64,000 nt of DNA from Halicephalobus mephisto. Taxonomy: Eukaryota; Nematoda; Chromadorea; Rhabditida; Panagrolaimidae. Under the pieces are notes generated by a model. The model saw nothing but the letters and a program-made list of their open reading frames with translations, was not told the origin of the DNA and searched no databases. Numbering within the stretch: the first letter of the stretch is position 1; each line of letters starts with the position of its first letter. The DNA lies in assembly GCA_009193035.1 (NCBI GenBank), contig SWDT01000248.1, positions 1 to 64,000 on the forward strand. Direction: 5' to 3'. Shown here one piece after another: positions 33,475-46,000 of the stretch. The translations under genes and the position numbers were made by a program.

Positions 33475-36400
33475 TTAGATTACTCTTTTAGTATTTTTCA
33501 TTTTTTCTAATCTGTTTTGTAGATGCTTATTAGTTTCATTAGCATCATCTAAGGCACTTTCTTTTTCTCTCAGTTGTTTTTTCAGTTCTCTGTTCTGATT
33601 TTTCAAATCTGTTATTTCTTTTTCATTTTGTTCTACCGTAGTCTTCATCCTCTTGAGCTGTCCTTCCACTCTGATAAGCTAAAATCTCCAAATCACTCAA
33701 AATCCCCAAAAAAACAACTTACATTTCCTTGATTTGCCGTGTTTTCTCGTTCTGATTCTTGTAATTTCAATTTTAATTCTGTTATTTGTCTCGTTGCATC
33801 TCCTTTAAAAATTTAATTACAGTAATATTCACAGAAAAAACTTACTTTGAGCATCATCATTTACGGAGCCATTTAATCCAGAATTTATTTGTTCGTTGTA
33901 TCTGGTTCTTCTGGAATACAGGGTCTGTTCCGTTTCTTCCACTTGTTGTCTTAGTTTTTTGTTCTAAAAAAATAATTAAAAACCAAATTTCAGGGTTAAT
34001 ATTAATTACAAAAAAAACCAATTATAAAAACTAAAAATATTTCCAAAAATCTTCTTAAATCTCTAGGAATCAAAAATTTACAACTATTTCGTAATTTCAA
34101 AATCATGATTTTTTAACAAAAAAGTCCTGGCACGAATTTCTAAACTTTTTAGAAACCAAAAAAAACTAAAATTTTGATTTTTTATGAATTATTTCGAAAT
34201 CGTATTTGAATTTTTTAATAAAATTCTCTCAACACGAATTTTTAGAAACCAAAAAAACCTAAAATTTTTAGTTATTTTCTAATTTTATAAAACATATTTA
34301 TAAAAATCTTAATTAAAGTCACATGAGGAAGGTTCTTTAGTCTTTTCAGGGTTAATTTTCATATATGAAACGATTAATCTATTCAAAAAATCATAATTCA
34401 TTCAAAACTACTTTCTTATTTCAAATACCGTTTTTTTCATGGTCTTTTTTTAAACAACAATGAAAGTACAAGTCGTTAAAATAATGAAATTCCGTCTCTA
34501 AGTCATATTTTTTCTTCGAATTTGATTAATGTCAAAATCCATTGTAATCAAGAACAATAGAGTCTCCAACTTAAATTTCTTAAAAAAACAAAAATTTCTT
34601 AAAAAAACAAAAATTTCTTAAAAAAACAAAATTTCTTAAAAAAAACCAACCATGTCAACAAGTTTTTTAATTTTTTCATCAATCGACGAAGATCCTGGAA
34701 TAGCCTTCTCAACAAGTGCGATAGTTTGTTGCGAAAATAAAATTGGTCCTGATTTTCTAAAAAAATTTTTAAATAATTTAAAAAATAAAAAAAAACAAAC
34801 AAATTAATTGTAGAACCACTTCCAGTTTCGCTTGATATTTGAGATCCATCAGTTTCTTGTTCAACTACAACCAGACCGTTTTCTTGAATCAATTGATCTC
34901 TTTGAACAATTTCATTTCGTAATTGTTGTTGAGTTACATTTAATCCATCAATCGTTCTTTGTAATGTTTTTACTTGCTGAAAAAAATCAAAAAATAAAAT
35001 TTTCCAACATTTTAAGATTTAATTCAAAAATTTCGATTTTTCCAAAATTATAATTTCGTAATTATTTTTTCAAATACATCATAAATCTAAAAACTTCTAA
35101 ATTACGGTATATGGAGTATATAACTCTATCTACTTTCGAGGGTTGATTATATATGAAATTACATAAATATTTTAAAAATACGATAGTAATAATTCAAAAC
35201 AAACATTATTATGAAATTATTTCGATCCAAATTCTAGAACTATTTAGAAAATTAAAGTAGATTATCTAGTAATTTTCATTTTGCATGAACTTCGTAATTT
35301 TTTCAAATACATCATAAATCTAAAAAATTCTAAATTACGGTATATGGAGTATATAACTCTCTATCTACTTTCGAGGGTTGATTATATATGAAATTATATA
35401 AACATCAAAAAATCCCAATTTCGTCGAAAATAAAATTTGTAATTTAGAAAATATAAAAACACAACTTACACTTATCAATTCCCTTGTTTCCCGAGTGGAT
35501 TGGTATACAATTTGATCTTTTTCTTCCATTTCGTCCTTTAATAAATCAATTTCATACAATAAAGTCGATTTTTCGTTATCCAACTGAGAATAAAGCAACA
35601 TTGCACGTTGAAATTTGTCCTCTAACTCGTTCACTTTGTCCTAAAAATAAAAAAAATAAAAAATAAATATAATTTAATTAAAATTCTCTCCACAATCAAA
35701 ACCAAAGATCGATTACCTGCAATTTTTCACCATTATCAACATCTCGATCGTCATTTTCGACTGATTTTCTCACACGACGTGAAAACATCACACCGTTACT
35801 CTAAAATCACACAATTCCACACGATTAATATTGTTAATAAAGTTAATATTCACAAAAAAAAATTAAAAAACTAACCGCATTGTTGTCTGCAATCAAGTAA
35901 TTTTTTGAATCGTCATCCTAAAAAAATTCAAGTAATTTTATTTTTAAAATTAAAAAACTAACAGCTCGAATTTGTTTTTCCAACTGTTCCATCCGAAGTT
36001 GACGAGCTTCTTCACGAGTTTGTCGTTTTTTCGAAAATACTTCACCACCCTAGAAATTTACAAAATTCATATATGAGAAGTTATAGAAAATGGAAATTTA
36101 CAAAATCCATATATGAAAATTTAAAAAATGGAAATTTACAAAATCCATATATGAAATTTTATAAAAAAAAAGAATTTATAAAATCCATATATAGAAAGTC
36201 ATTAAAAGGTAAAATTTTATAAAATTAACAAAATTCATATATGAAAACTAAAAAAAACATAGAAATTATATAAAGCGGGGATTTACAAAATTCATAGAAA
36301 TTTATAAATTCATATATGAGAATTTATTGAAAAACACGAATTTGTACAAAATTTATATATGAGAATTTACAAAGTTTATATGAGGATTCAAAAAACATGG

Positions 36401-36528
36401 AATTTTGTAAAATCCATATAAAAATTAAAAAAACATACTTTACGGGAGATTTTGTCCAGGACATGTTCTTCAGCATCGTGTCCTACTGGAGCTCGTCGAC
36501 GTCCCCCGACTGGAGAATAACTGCTCAT
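33475..36528 (-). CDS. Coiled-coil protein, LRRFIP1/2 family
   Basis: Homologue of the leucine-rich-repeat flightless-interacting proteins, cytosolic scaffolds that bind Flightless-I and touch actin and Wnt or innate immune signalling in other animals. Ten exons: 36528-36439, 36049-35963, 35917-35876, 35800-35717, 35640-35470, 34976-34801, 34756-34651, 33963-33846, 33802-33723 and 33678-33475, giving 385 residues. Family blocks: an N-terminal helix [103 protein letters not shown]; and [13 protein letters not shown] near the end. Most of residues 90-385 should form coiled coil. The Ser-rich middle of vertebrate LRRFIP is nearly absent, so this is a compact form. Introns 5 and 6 carry repeats also seen in tat-1 and div-1. 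Confidence 0.87.
35090..35400. repeat. Tandem pair of a dispersed intronic element
   Basis: 35090-35160 and 35325-35395 are near copies ('aaattacggtatatggagta', 'aactctctatctactttcg', 'agggttgattatatatgaa'). They resemble the part of the tat-1/div-1 intronic element that contains 'atggagtgtgtaaccctcta'. Confidence 0.75.
36055..36435. repeat. Tandem repeat in LRRFIP-like intron 1
   Basis: Seven or eight irregular copies of a ~40-bp unit with 'tttacaaaatccatatatga' and 'gaaatttaaaaaatgg'. Confidence 0.75.
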
Positions 36529-36850
36529 AGTTGTTGATTCCAATAAAACCGATAAAACTCGAAATATAACCCGTCACAAACAGGACATCAGAATGTCTGA
36601 AAATTTTGAAAATTAAATTTTTTCATATATGAAAAAAACACAATTTCTGAAATAATATAATATAAATTATTAACAAAGTTTTAATTTTGAAAAATAAGAT
36701 TAATTGAATCATCGATTGGATAAACGCAGTGATGCAGATTTCACGAGAGGGATCGGCGGGTTGCAAGACCTCCCGATATCTCGGGAGTCAAGCAGCTGTC
36801 TTTCCTCTCAGGACCTTCGTCAATTGCGGAATTTCGTGGTTGCATTGTTT
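36529..36850. promoter_or_regulatory. Likely upstream region of the LRRFIP-like gene
   Basis: 36680-36850 is distinctly richer in GC and not repetitive. It contains a small perfect stem, CTCCCGA-TATC-TCGGGAG, at about 36771-36788. No reading frame is convincing, so an untranslated exon or promoter is the simplest reading. Confidence 0.4.
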
Positions 36851-37330
36851 TCATTCTGAATCATTTGGACGAATTGCTGCATTCAGAAAAGTCGAATTCG
36901 GAAAATGAAACATTTGCCGGTTTTTCCATTCCGCATTGTTTCAATCAACTCATATATCAAAAAATCAAATCCGAAAGAATGTCAAAATACTTGTCAGTTT
37001 TTCCATTCCGCATTGTTTCAATCAACCCGTATATCAAACAAACCAAATTAAAAAATGGTAAAATATTTACCGCTTTTTCAATCCAAATTATCTTAAAGAA
37101 CTCTTATGTCGAAAAAATTCAATTGAATTCGGAAGAATGGTGAAATATTTACCACTTTTTCCAATCTAAATGATTTTAACGAACCTTTGTGTCTAAAAAG
37201 TTCAAAGAAATAAGAAAGAATGGCAATCATTTACCATTTTTTCCACTTTCAATGAATTTAACAAACCGTTATTCCAAAAAGTCAAAAATAAAAGAATGGT
37301 ACAACATTAGCCACTTTTTCCCATTTAGTG
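36850..37330 (+). repeat. Tandem repeat with 'tttttccattccgcattgtttc' units
   Basis: Five copies of a ~85-95 bp unit: 'gaatggtaaaatatttacc', 'tttttccattccgcattg', 'tcaatcaactcatatatc'. Identity falls from left to right. Confidence 0.8.
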
Positions 37331-38345
37331 AGTTTTTTAAAAATTTTTTGTTTTTTTTTTAATTTTTTTGTTTTTTTTAAGTTTTTTTCTTAAATAAATT
37401 TTTACGATGTTTTTATGTGTAAAGTAATCCCTCCGATAATAGGATGATACTACATCGTGGTTAATCCTGGATTAGACATTTAAGGATAAATTTACGAATT
37501 CGATTTTCTGATTTGATGTTGGAAAATTTTTAATTTTTAATAAATTTTGTTTTTAGAGATAATTTAAAAAAGTTAAAAAGAAATAAATTATAAAAAATTA
37601 ATTTTTTAAAAATTTTATAAAAAATATTTTTTTTAATTTTACAAAAAATTATTTTTTTAATTTTATAAAAAATAAAAATCGAATTTAACGAATATATTTT
37701 AAGATATAAAAACTATTTTATTTAATCTAGAATATTATATAATTTTTTATTTTTAGAATCTTCTTCGATTTTGCACATCCAAGACGATTACTATTGTAAT
37801 TATAAAAAGTAAGTTGTAATTAACCAAATAATTTTTTAAAATAAAATATTTGATTATTCAAGTTTCATTAAAATAAAATATTTAAAAAAATAAAAATTAA
37901 ATATTAAAAAAAATAAATATTAAATATTTTTAAAAAATTTAAAATTTAAAAAAATAAAAATTAAATATTTTTAAAAAATTTAAAAATTTAAAAAATTTAA
38001 ATTTAAAATTTAAAAAAATTAAAATTAAATATTTTTTAAAAATTGTCTCGACGCGAATTTTTAAAATTTCAGAAAATACAGTAATCTATGTGGTGATTTT
38101 TGTTTTGTGTAATAGTTTTTTTGATGCTATGTAATTTTGTAATTATTTTTACTTTTATAAAAAATTTTAAAAATATATTTTAAAAAATTGTCTCGACGCA
38201 AATTTTTAAAACTTCTTAGCAGCTACAGTAATCAGTGTACCAATTTAGGTTTTGTATGACAGTTGTTTCATGATCTTATGTGATTTCGTAATTAATTTTT
38301 TGAAGCTTATTCTGTAAGGATAAATCTAGAGATCTTGATTGAGAT
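37330..38345. other. AT-rich gene-free DNA with a ~130-bp duplication
   Basis: 37330-38030 is low-complexity AT. 38035-38160 and 38175-38300 are related blocks sharing 'aaaaattgtctcgacgc', 'tacagtaatc' and 'tgtaattattttt'. No exon is supported. Confidence 0.6.
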
Positions 38346-38675
38346 CGTGGACGGAAAAATATAAAAAGAAGAAATATAAGAAGAAAAATATAAGAAGAAA
38401 AAATATAAAATATAAGAAATATAAGAATAAATATAAGGTATGAGATAAATTACTAATTATGTGTGGAAATCGGCTTTTGGGATTTGGCTTAGGCATTTAG
38501 GCCATGGTGATAACAACACTATGCAAGATTTTTGGATACTATAATTGGTTTAATATTTTTTCCATCTTATATTTTTCTGTTTTATATTTTTCCATCTTAT
38601 ATTTTTCTGTCTTATATTTTTCTGTCTTATATTTCTTCCTCTTATATTTTTTCATCTTATATTTCTTCCTACTGT
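38345..38675. repeat. Large imperfect foldback of 'atataagaag' microsatellite arms
   Basis: 38350-38435 is an array of 'aaatataagaag' words. 38560-38670 is an array of 'cttatatttttctg' words, the complement. About 125 bp of non-repetitive sequence, 38440-38560, separates them. The arms could pair over 80-100 bp. The minus-strand reading frame through the right arm (KYKTEK repeats) is a by-product. Confidence 0.75.
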
Positions 38676-38799
38676 CGATTGAGACGACCCTCTGGGAATC
38701 TTCTATGACCAATAGTCGTAGATTACAGTATTCATGGACATTAAAAATCATAATAAATTGCAGTACTTCATAAAAGTTGTTTAATTTTCAAAAATTAAT

Positions 38800-39080
38800 A
38801 TTAAAGTTCTCGAAATTCTTGAGTTTTTTAAAAATTAAAAAAATTACAGTATTTTATGAAAATAGATTTTTTAATTTTAAATTTTAATAGAAGTTAAAAA
38901 ATTACAATATTTTATGAAAATAGATTTTTTAATTTCTAACAACTTTGAAATTTTTTATTTTAATAAAATTTAAAAAGTTACAGTATTTTATGAAAATAAA
39001 TTTTTTTTGAAAATAAATTTTAAAATTTCTAACAACTTTGAAATTTTTGATTTTAATAGAAGTTAAAAAGTTACAGTTTT
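38800..39080. repeat. ~70-bp tandem repeat
   Basis: Four copies of a unit with 'ttacagtattttatgaaaa' and 'ttctaacaactttgaaattt'. Confidence 0.75.
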
Positions 39081-39369
39081 GAAACTGTTTTTGTTTTTAT
39101 CCGGTTATTTTCAGTCAGTTATTCTGTGTTTAACATTTTGCAAAACAAATATCTTCAAAAAAAAGAAAAACAAGTTTATTGTTTTTTCGAAGCTTTCCTC
39201 ACCAAATCTCAATCTCTGACCGTTGTTGATTTTTCGAGTATTTTTTGGATTTTTGATCCAACGAACGTGACTCGGCCGCGCAAAGAGGTAATTGGACACT
39301 TTCCAACAACTTGACCGGTCACTTTACAACATTGAAAAAAATTTCCTTATTTTCAAGTATAGCAATTTT

Positions 39370-41395
39370 TTGAGTTTTTAGACAAGTCGGTTTTCTTCAC
39401 TTTAGGGATTTAGAAAGATCAGCTGAGCATATTAAGATCTTAAAGGTACTTGAAAGTCTTTATTATTAAATATTTTTACTTTTTTAATTTTTTCCGAAAA
39501 AATTGATTTTTTTTATTTCAAAGGTTTAGAAGGATCAGCTGAGCATATTAGGATTGATTTTATGGTCTTAAAGGTACTTGAAAGTCTTTATTATTAAATA
39601 TTTTTAATTTTTTAATTTTTTCAAAAAAATTGATTTTTTTTATTTCAAAGGTTTAGAAGGATCAGCTGAGTATATTAGGATTGATTTTATGGTCTTAAAG
39701 ACATTTGACAATTTTTATTATTAAATATTTTTACTTTTTTCAAAAAAATTGATTTTATGATTTTAAAGATATTTGACAATTTTTATTATTAAATATTTTT
39801 AATTTTTTCAAAAAAATTAATTTAGAAATTTAGAAAGATCGATTAGCCAGATTATCATCGGTTTTCACAACCCCTGAGGGGGTATTAAGGATATTTGGAA
39901 ATTTTTTATTTTTTTAGATTTTCTCAGAAAATTAAATTTTTTCTCGATTTAGGACCTGTTCGAGGATTTAGACAGGTCAACTGAAAGTATTAAAACTGAT
40001 TTTACAAGCCCTAAGGGCATTTGAAAAAATTTTTGTTTAATATTTTAAAAATTTTAATTTTTTTCAAAATTCCCTCAGGCATTTTTTTGAACAGCGATGA
40101 ATTCGATATGTCATCCACCTATCATCCAAGAATTTACATCGATCAGCTGGTTGGATTTGTGTCAGCTGTGACCCCTAAGGGTATTCGAAAAAAATTTATT
40201 TTGAAATATTTCGAAATTTTATTGTTTTTTATTTTTAAAAAAAAATCGATTTTTTCCAGATCCATAATCCTTTATTTGGCTGGATTACTGTAAATCCTGT
40301 GATCCTCAGTAGAACCCTTGAGGTATTTGAAAAAATAATTTTTTAAAATTTCGAATTTTTTTAAAAATTTTTTTATTTAAATTTTTTATGGATTTTATGT
40401 CATCCGGAGATCCAGGTTGATCAAGTAACAAAATTCGGATGTGTTTCTTGACCCATAGGGATCATAAAGGTACTTGAAAAAAATAATTTTAAAAAATTTA
40501 ATTTTTGAATTTTTAAAAAAATATAATCTTACATTTAAAATTTTTTTTTTCATTTTTTTTCATTTTTTTTAAATTTAATTTTTTTATTAATGATTAATTT
40601 ATATATTGTCTAAGACTTTGGACCGTCAGCTGATTAATTTTTTGTCAACTGTGTGGTCTTTGGTGGGGTTCTAGGGGGTACTTGAGAAATTTTAAGTATT
40701 TCGAAATTTTATTTTTTAAATTTTTTAAACAATTGATTTTTGTTTTTTAACGATCGATTCAAGATGTCATCCGGAGATCCAAGTTGATCAGCTAATAGGA
40801 TTAGTGTTGATTTTGTGATCTTTGGTGGGGTTCCAGGGGGTACTTGAAAAATTTTAAGTATTTCGAAATTTTAAAAAATTTCTTTAAAATGATTTTTGTC
40901 CTGATTGATGAGTAATCGGATATTTGGATTACTGTCAATTTGACGACCTCTAATTGAACCCTAAGGTCAATTGAAAAATTTCTGATTTTAAGTATTTCGA
41001 AATTTTTATTTTTAAAACTCCCTTAGGGAATTTGATCTTTTTCTAAATCAATGACTTGTTAAGTAGATATATTACTATCCATTTTCGACTCCTAATGAAA
41101 TCCTAAGGGTACTTGAAAAATTTCGAAATATTTAAAAACGAAATTTTCAAATTTTTTAAAATTCCCTTAGGGGATTTGATTTTTTTCTAAATTAATTAAT
41201 AACTTGTTAACTAGATGTATTACTGTTCATTTTTGACTTTTAATGGAGCCATAAGGATACTTAGAAATTTTCGTTTTTAAATATTTTAAAATTTTGTAAT
41301 TTTTTAATTTTTTAAAACTCCCTTAGGGGATTTAATTTTTGTCTCGATCAATGACCAATCCAGGAACCCAGACCGATCAGCTGGTTGGATGAGTG
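39370..41395 (+). repeat. Degenerate ~2-kb satellite with 'gatcagctg' units
   Basis: About fourteen units of 120-170 bp. The left units are close copies ('ttagaaggatcagctgagca', 'tattaggattgattttatg', 'ttaaaggtacttgaaa'). Rightward they drift to 'gatcagctgattgg' followed by 'cctaagggtacttgaaa', keeping the order of the landmarks. No coding frame runs across units. Confidence 0.8.
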
Positions 41396-41820
41396 TCTGT
41401 CGTGTGACCGCTGATGGATATAGAACGACTACGCCACAAGATGAGTGTTTTTTAACGGTTTTTCGTGCCAGCTGAGAGACTCCTCGGGATCGTGAGAGAT
41501 GATTCTCGAAAAAAAAGATGTTTGTCGCGCAAAAAACGTTTAAATTACACGGACTTACTTTAACTGACTGACTGGATATTTGTCAAATGGACAATGTGAC
41601 CTCTAGGACACACAGGGATAAAGTTTATCTTTTTTGTTTTCAAAATTCATCAGGTGTTTTCGTCGAGGAACGACTGGGGCGCAGTTGATGAGAAGTCAGG
41701 CGGATTTTCGTTAAGGAAAATCTTCGAAAAACTTGTGATCATCATTCGAAAGATAATTACGTGACCGTCACGCAGAGCTCCGTTTTATCAATGTTGACAG
41801 AGTTCGAAGTCCGAGATTGA
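41396..41820. other. Non-repetitive, GC-richer interval
   Basis: This stretch contrasts with the repeats on both sides and includes 'gccagctgagagactcctcg', 'gtcgaggaacgactggggc' and 'gtgaccgtcacgcagagc'. It has no convincing open frame. It could be a non-coding exon or the promoter of the ankyrin/SOCS gene 1.2 kb downstream. Confidence 0.35.
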
Positions 41821-42400
41821 TATTTGGACTTTTCGTCTTAAGACACGACTTGCGGGTCATCTTGTGATTCGAAAAATCCAGTGGTCTATTTTATAAAAAT
41901 CTAAAGTTAATTTTTGGATTTTTTGTATCTAGAAAATATTTATGAATTTTTTTATTTCGAAAATCTGTCTTATTTAAATTAATAAAATTTTATAAAATAA
42001 TAAATATCGAAATCTAAAATTAATTTTTGGACTTTTCGTCTTAAGACACGACTTGTGGGTCATCTTATGATTCGGAAAATCCAGTATTCTATTTTATAAA
42101 AATCCGAGGTTAATTTTTGAATTTTTCGTGTTGAGAAAATATTTATGAATTTTTTTATTTCGAAAATCTGTCTTATTTAAATTAATAAAATTTTATAAAA
42201 TAATAAATATCGAAATCTAAAATTAATTTTTGGATTTTTTGTATCTAGAAATTATTTATGAATTTTCCTATTTCGAAAATTTATCTTATTTAAATTAATA
42301 AAATTTAATATTTGTTTTTTTATTAAAGTTGACGGTCAATTTTTGGATTTTTCGTGCTAGGAGAAACTTGAAAGTTATGTTTGAATTCGAAAATTTAGAT
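41820..42400. repeat. ~200-bp tandem repeat
   Basis: Three copies with 'gtcttaagacacgacttg', 'gggtcatcttgtgattcg' and 'ttcgaaaatctgtcttattt'. The third copy lacks the 'gacacgac' part. Confidence 0.8.
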
Positions 42401-42474
42401 TTTAAGTTTGATTATCAATTCAGATAAAATAATTTTAAAATAGGAAAATCCGTGAATGTTTTTTAAACAATAAA

Positions 42475-42975
42475 ATTCCAAACTTCGACCTTAGATTTTG
42501 ACTTTGAACTTCGATTGTGAACTTAGATGTCAAAATATGACCATTAAAGTTCGATCTGAAATTTTGATTTCGAACTTTGATTATTAAAGTTCGATTTTAA
42601 AATTTAACTACCAACTTTGACTTTGAACTCTGGCTATTAAAATTTGACCTTAAAATTTTGACTTTGAACTTTGATTATTAAAGTCCGACCTCGGATTTTG
42701 ATTTCCAACTTTGACTTTGAATTCTGATTATTAAAGTTCGACCTTAGATTTTGACTTTAAACTTTGATTTCAAACTCTATTATTAAATTCCGACCTTAGA
42801 TTTTGACTTTGAACTTTGATTGTCAACTTAGATGTCAAAATATGACTATTAAAGTCCGACCTTAGATTTTAACTACCAACTTTGACTTTGAACTCTGATT
42901 ATTAAATTCCGACCTTAGATTTCGACTTTGAACTTTGATCTCGACTTTTGACCGTTAACTTTGATGAAATGAAGT
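42475..42975. repeat. Minisatellite of 'actttgattattaaagt' words
   Basis: Repeated words 'gaactttgattattaaag', 'tccgaccttagattttgac' and 'ttaactaccaactttgac'. It is largely the reverse-complement vocabulary of the minisatellites at 385-955 and 27690-28170, and ends just upstream of the ankyrin/SOCS gene start. Confidence 0.8.
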
Positions 42976-43052
42976 TTAGATTGTACTTGAATATTTTTAG
43001 GAAATACATATCGAAGTTTTGTTTGAATCTGAATTTTTGAATTTTTTAAACA

Positions 43053-46000
43053 ATGAAGATGCCAGCTGTTGCTTCGTCAGCACAGCTTCTGCCTATCGAC
43101 GATCCAGCTTTGGACATCGGCGAAGCCCAGCATCTTATGCAGGTTTATTTTTAAAATTTTATTGATTAAATTACTGTAGTTTTTATTTTAGAGATTATTA
43201 GCTGACAAAATAGAAAGTTTCGCCGGAATCGATGAACTTCGACTTTTACTCGTTTCTGGAGCACAGGTAAATTTAAAAATATTTAATTTATAAAATCGTA
43301 ATTGAAGTTTTTAGAATAGTTTAAAACTTAATAGAAAACGATTCTGAAGCCTTGTGGAAGCTTCTGGAGTCTTTAGAAGATTTTAGAAGATTTTGGAAAT
43401 TTTCAGAAGTCAGTAAGGCAATTCTGAAGTTTTTAGAATAGTTTAAAATTTAATAGAAAACGACTCTGAAGCCTTGTGGAAGCTTCTGGAGTCTTTAGAT
43501 TCCTCTGAAAATTTTCAGTTTCCCAGAAGTCAGTAAGGCAATTCTGAAGTTTTTAGAATCCTAGAGAAGTTCCTGAAATGTCCCAGAATCCAGTAGAGAA
43601 TTCTGGAATTTTTTGGAATAAAAACTGCTTCGAATTTTTCAGAATTCAATAGTAGAAGATTCTGAAATTTTTGAATAAGTCGTGAAAGCTTCTGGAGTCT
43701 TCTTAGAACCTCCTAAAATTTCTAAGATCTTCCAGAATCTCATAGACGTTCCTGAAATTTTCTAGGATCCATAAGAGATATTTGAAATTATCTCAAGTAA
43801 AAAATCCAAAAATTTTTTATAATTTTGAAAATTCGTGTCGAGACAAAACTTCAATAATATTTATTTTTTAAAATAATATAGTTTTAAAATTTCATATAAA
43901 ATTACCAAAATTTATATTTAAATTTCGCAATAATATTCGATTTTTTTTAAATAATAAAATTTTGAAAATTTGTAATTTTTTTAAACAATAAATTTTTTGA
44001 AATTTTATGTAAAATTATAAAAATTAATATTTAAAAAATTCCGTAATAATATTCGATTTTTTAAATAATAAAATTATAAAAATTTGTAATTTTTTTAAAC
44101 AATAAAATTTTTGAAATTTTATGTAAAATTATAATTTGTAATTTTTTAAATAATAAGATTTTTAATCAAATCCGGTCTTCTGGAAAATCAGCGTGATTTC
44201 AGAAGCGGATTCTCGTTTTAAAAAACTCGTTTGTTTTTTTCGAAGAAAAATTACCAAAAAATCGGACATTCAAGTCGTTCGTCGAATTAATAAAATATTT
44301 TTTTGATTTTTTATATATAAAAAAAACAAATTTTTACTTTTTTGAAAAATTTGTTTTTTTTTTTAAATTTTTTACTTTTTTGAAAAATTTGTTTTTTTTT
44401 TAATTTTTTACTTTTTTGAAAAATTTGTTTTTTTTTAATTTTTTACTTTTTTGGAAAATTTGTTTTTTTTTAATTTTTTACGAAAATTGCAATTGTTCGG
44501 CTTCGGCTGTCATTTTTGATCGGAGAACAAAAATAGAAATCTTTGAAAATTCAGATTAGAATTGCATTTCAGGCCGACGGTGTAGTCACGGACGGACTGA
44601 CCCCCCTGCATTACGCCTGTCACAAGGGTTATTTCGCTGCAGCTAAGCTTCTGCTCGTTCGCGGTGCCAAAGTAAGTTTTTAATTTTTAAAATAATTAAA
44701 ATATTTTCAAAATAAAATATTTCCAAAATAATCAAAAATAATTTTCTAAATAATTAAAATATTTTTAAAATAATTAAAATATTTCCAAAATAATCAAAAA
44801 TAATTTTTAAAATAATCAAAAATAATTTTCTAAATAATCGAAAATAATTTTTAAAATAATTAAAATATTTTCAAAATAATCAAAAACATTTTCTTTTTAA
44901 TAATTAAAATATTTTTCTAAATATTTAAAAATAAATAATTTTTAAAATAAAAAATAACTTTTTTTTTAATTTAAGAATAATTTTAGAAATTTTGAATTTA
45001 AGATTAATTTTAGAAATTTTTAAATTTAAGAATAATTTTAGAAATTTTTAATTTAAGATTAATTTTAGAAATTTTTAAATTTAAGAATAATTTTAGGAAT
45101 TTTTAAATTTAAGAATAGTGAAAATAAAAATAAAAATTTTTTAGGTGAATGCAGTGGATTCGATCGGGTACTCTGCTCTTCATCTTTGTGCCGAAAGAGG
45201 AAATTACCAACTTTTAAAGTTGCTTCTGGAATACATGGCTCGTGTTTGTTACGTTCCTCAAAATGACAAAATCGAATTTCCAAGCCGAGATTTGGCGGAT
45301 GAACCTCTGAGATTGGCCATCGAAAGGGGGCATTACGAATGTGCCAAATTGCTTCTGGAAAACGGAGCAGATGCAAACACAAAATACTTCATGGGACCTG
45401 AAATAACCCTTGTTTCGCCTACAGATACAAATTTTCTGAGATTGTTATTACAATTCGGGGCTGATCCGAACGTCTTCGCCAGGGACGGCATGACGCCTTT
45501 GATGAAAGCTTGCAGACATAGAGAAAAAGGAATAAAAGCTATTCAGATCCTTCTAGATTACAGTGCTGATATTAATACCGTAGCCAGGGAAAGACAGGAA
45601 TTCAGAACGGCCCTGCATTACGCCGTCATGTCCGGCAGTTTGAAACTAATCGAATTTCTCATTGAGGTGAATTTTTAATCATTTAATAACATCCGAAAAA
45701 CTCCAGCAAGTTTAAAACCAATATCCAAATTTAATTAAAAATTTATTTTTAATTTTTTGAATTCGCGGGCAAAGGGAGAGAGGTTTGTGAAAATGGAAAA
45801 AGTGGCAAATTTTCCAATCATCACTCAGATCAACTCGCGCTGTCCTCTCTCTCTCTTTCTCTCTCTCTTTTTTTTCTCTTTTTCTCTCTTTCTCTCTCTC
45901 TTTTTTCTCTCGCTTTCTTCTTTCTTTTTTACCTAAAATTTCAAAATTTTAAACATTCGTTTTGAAACAATTTCGCCGGAATTTTCGTAATGTTATTTTT

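Noticed and set aside
38539..38751. Lys/Tyr-rich 70-codon minus-strand frame
   Set aside because: Translation of a microsatellite arm, not a gene.
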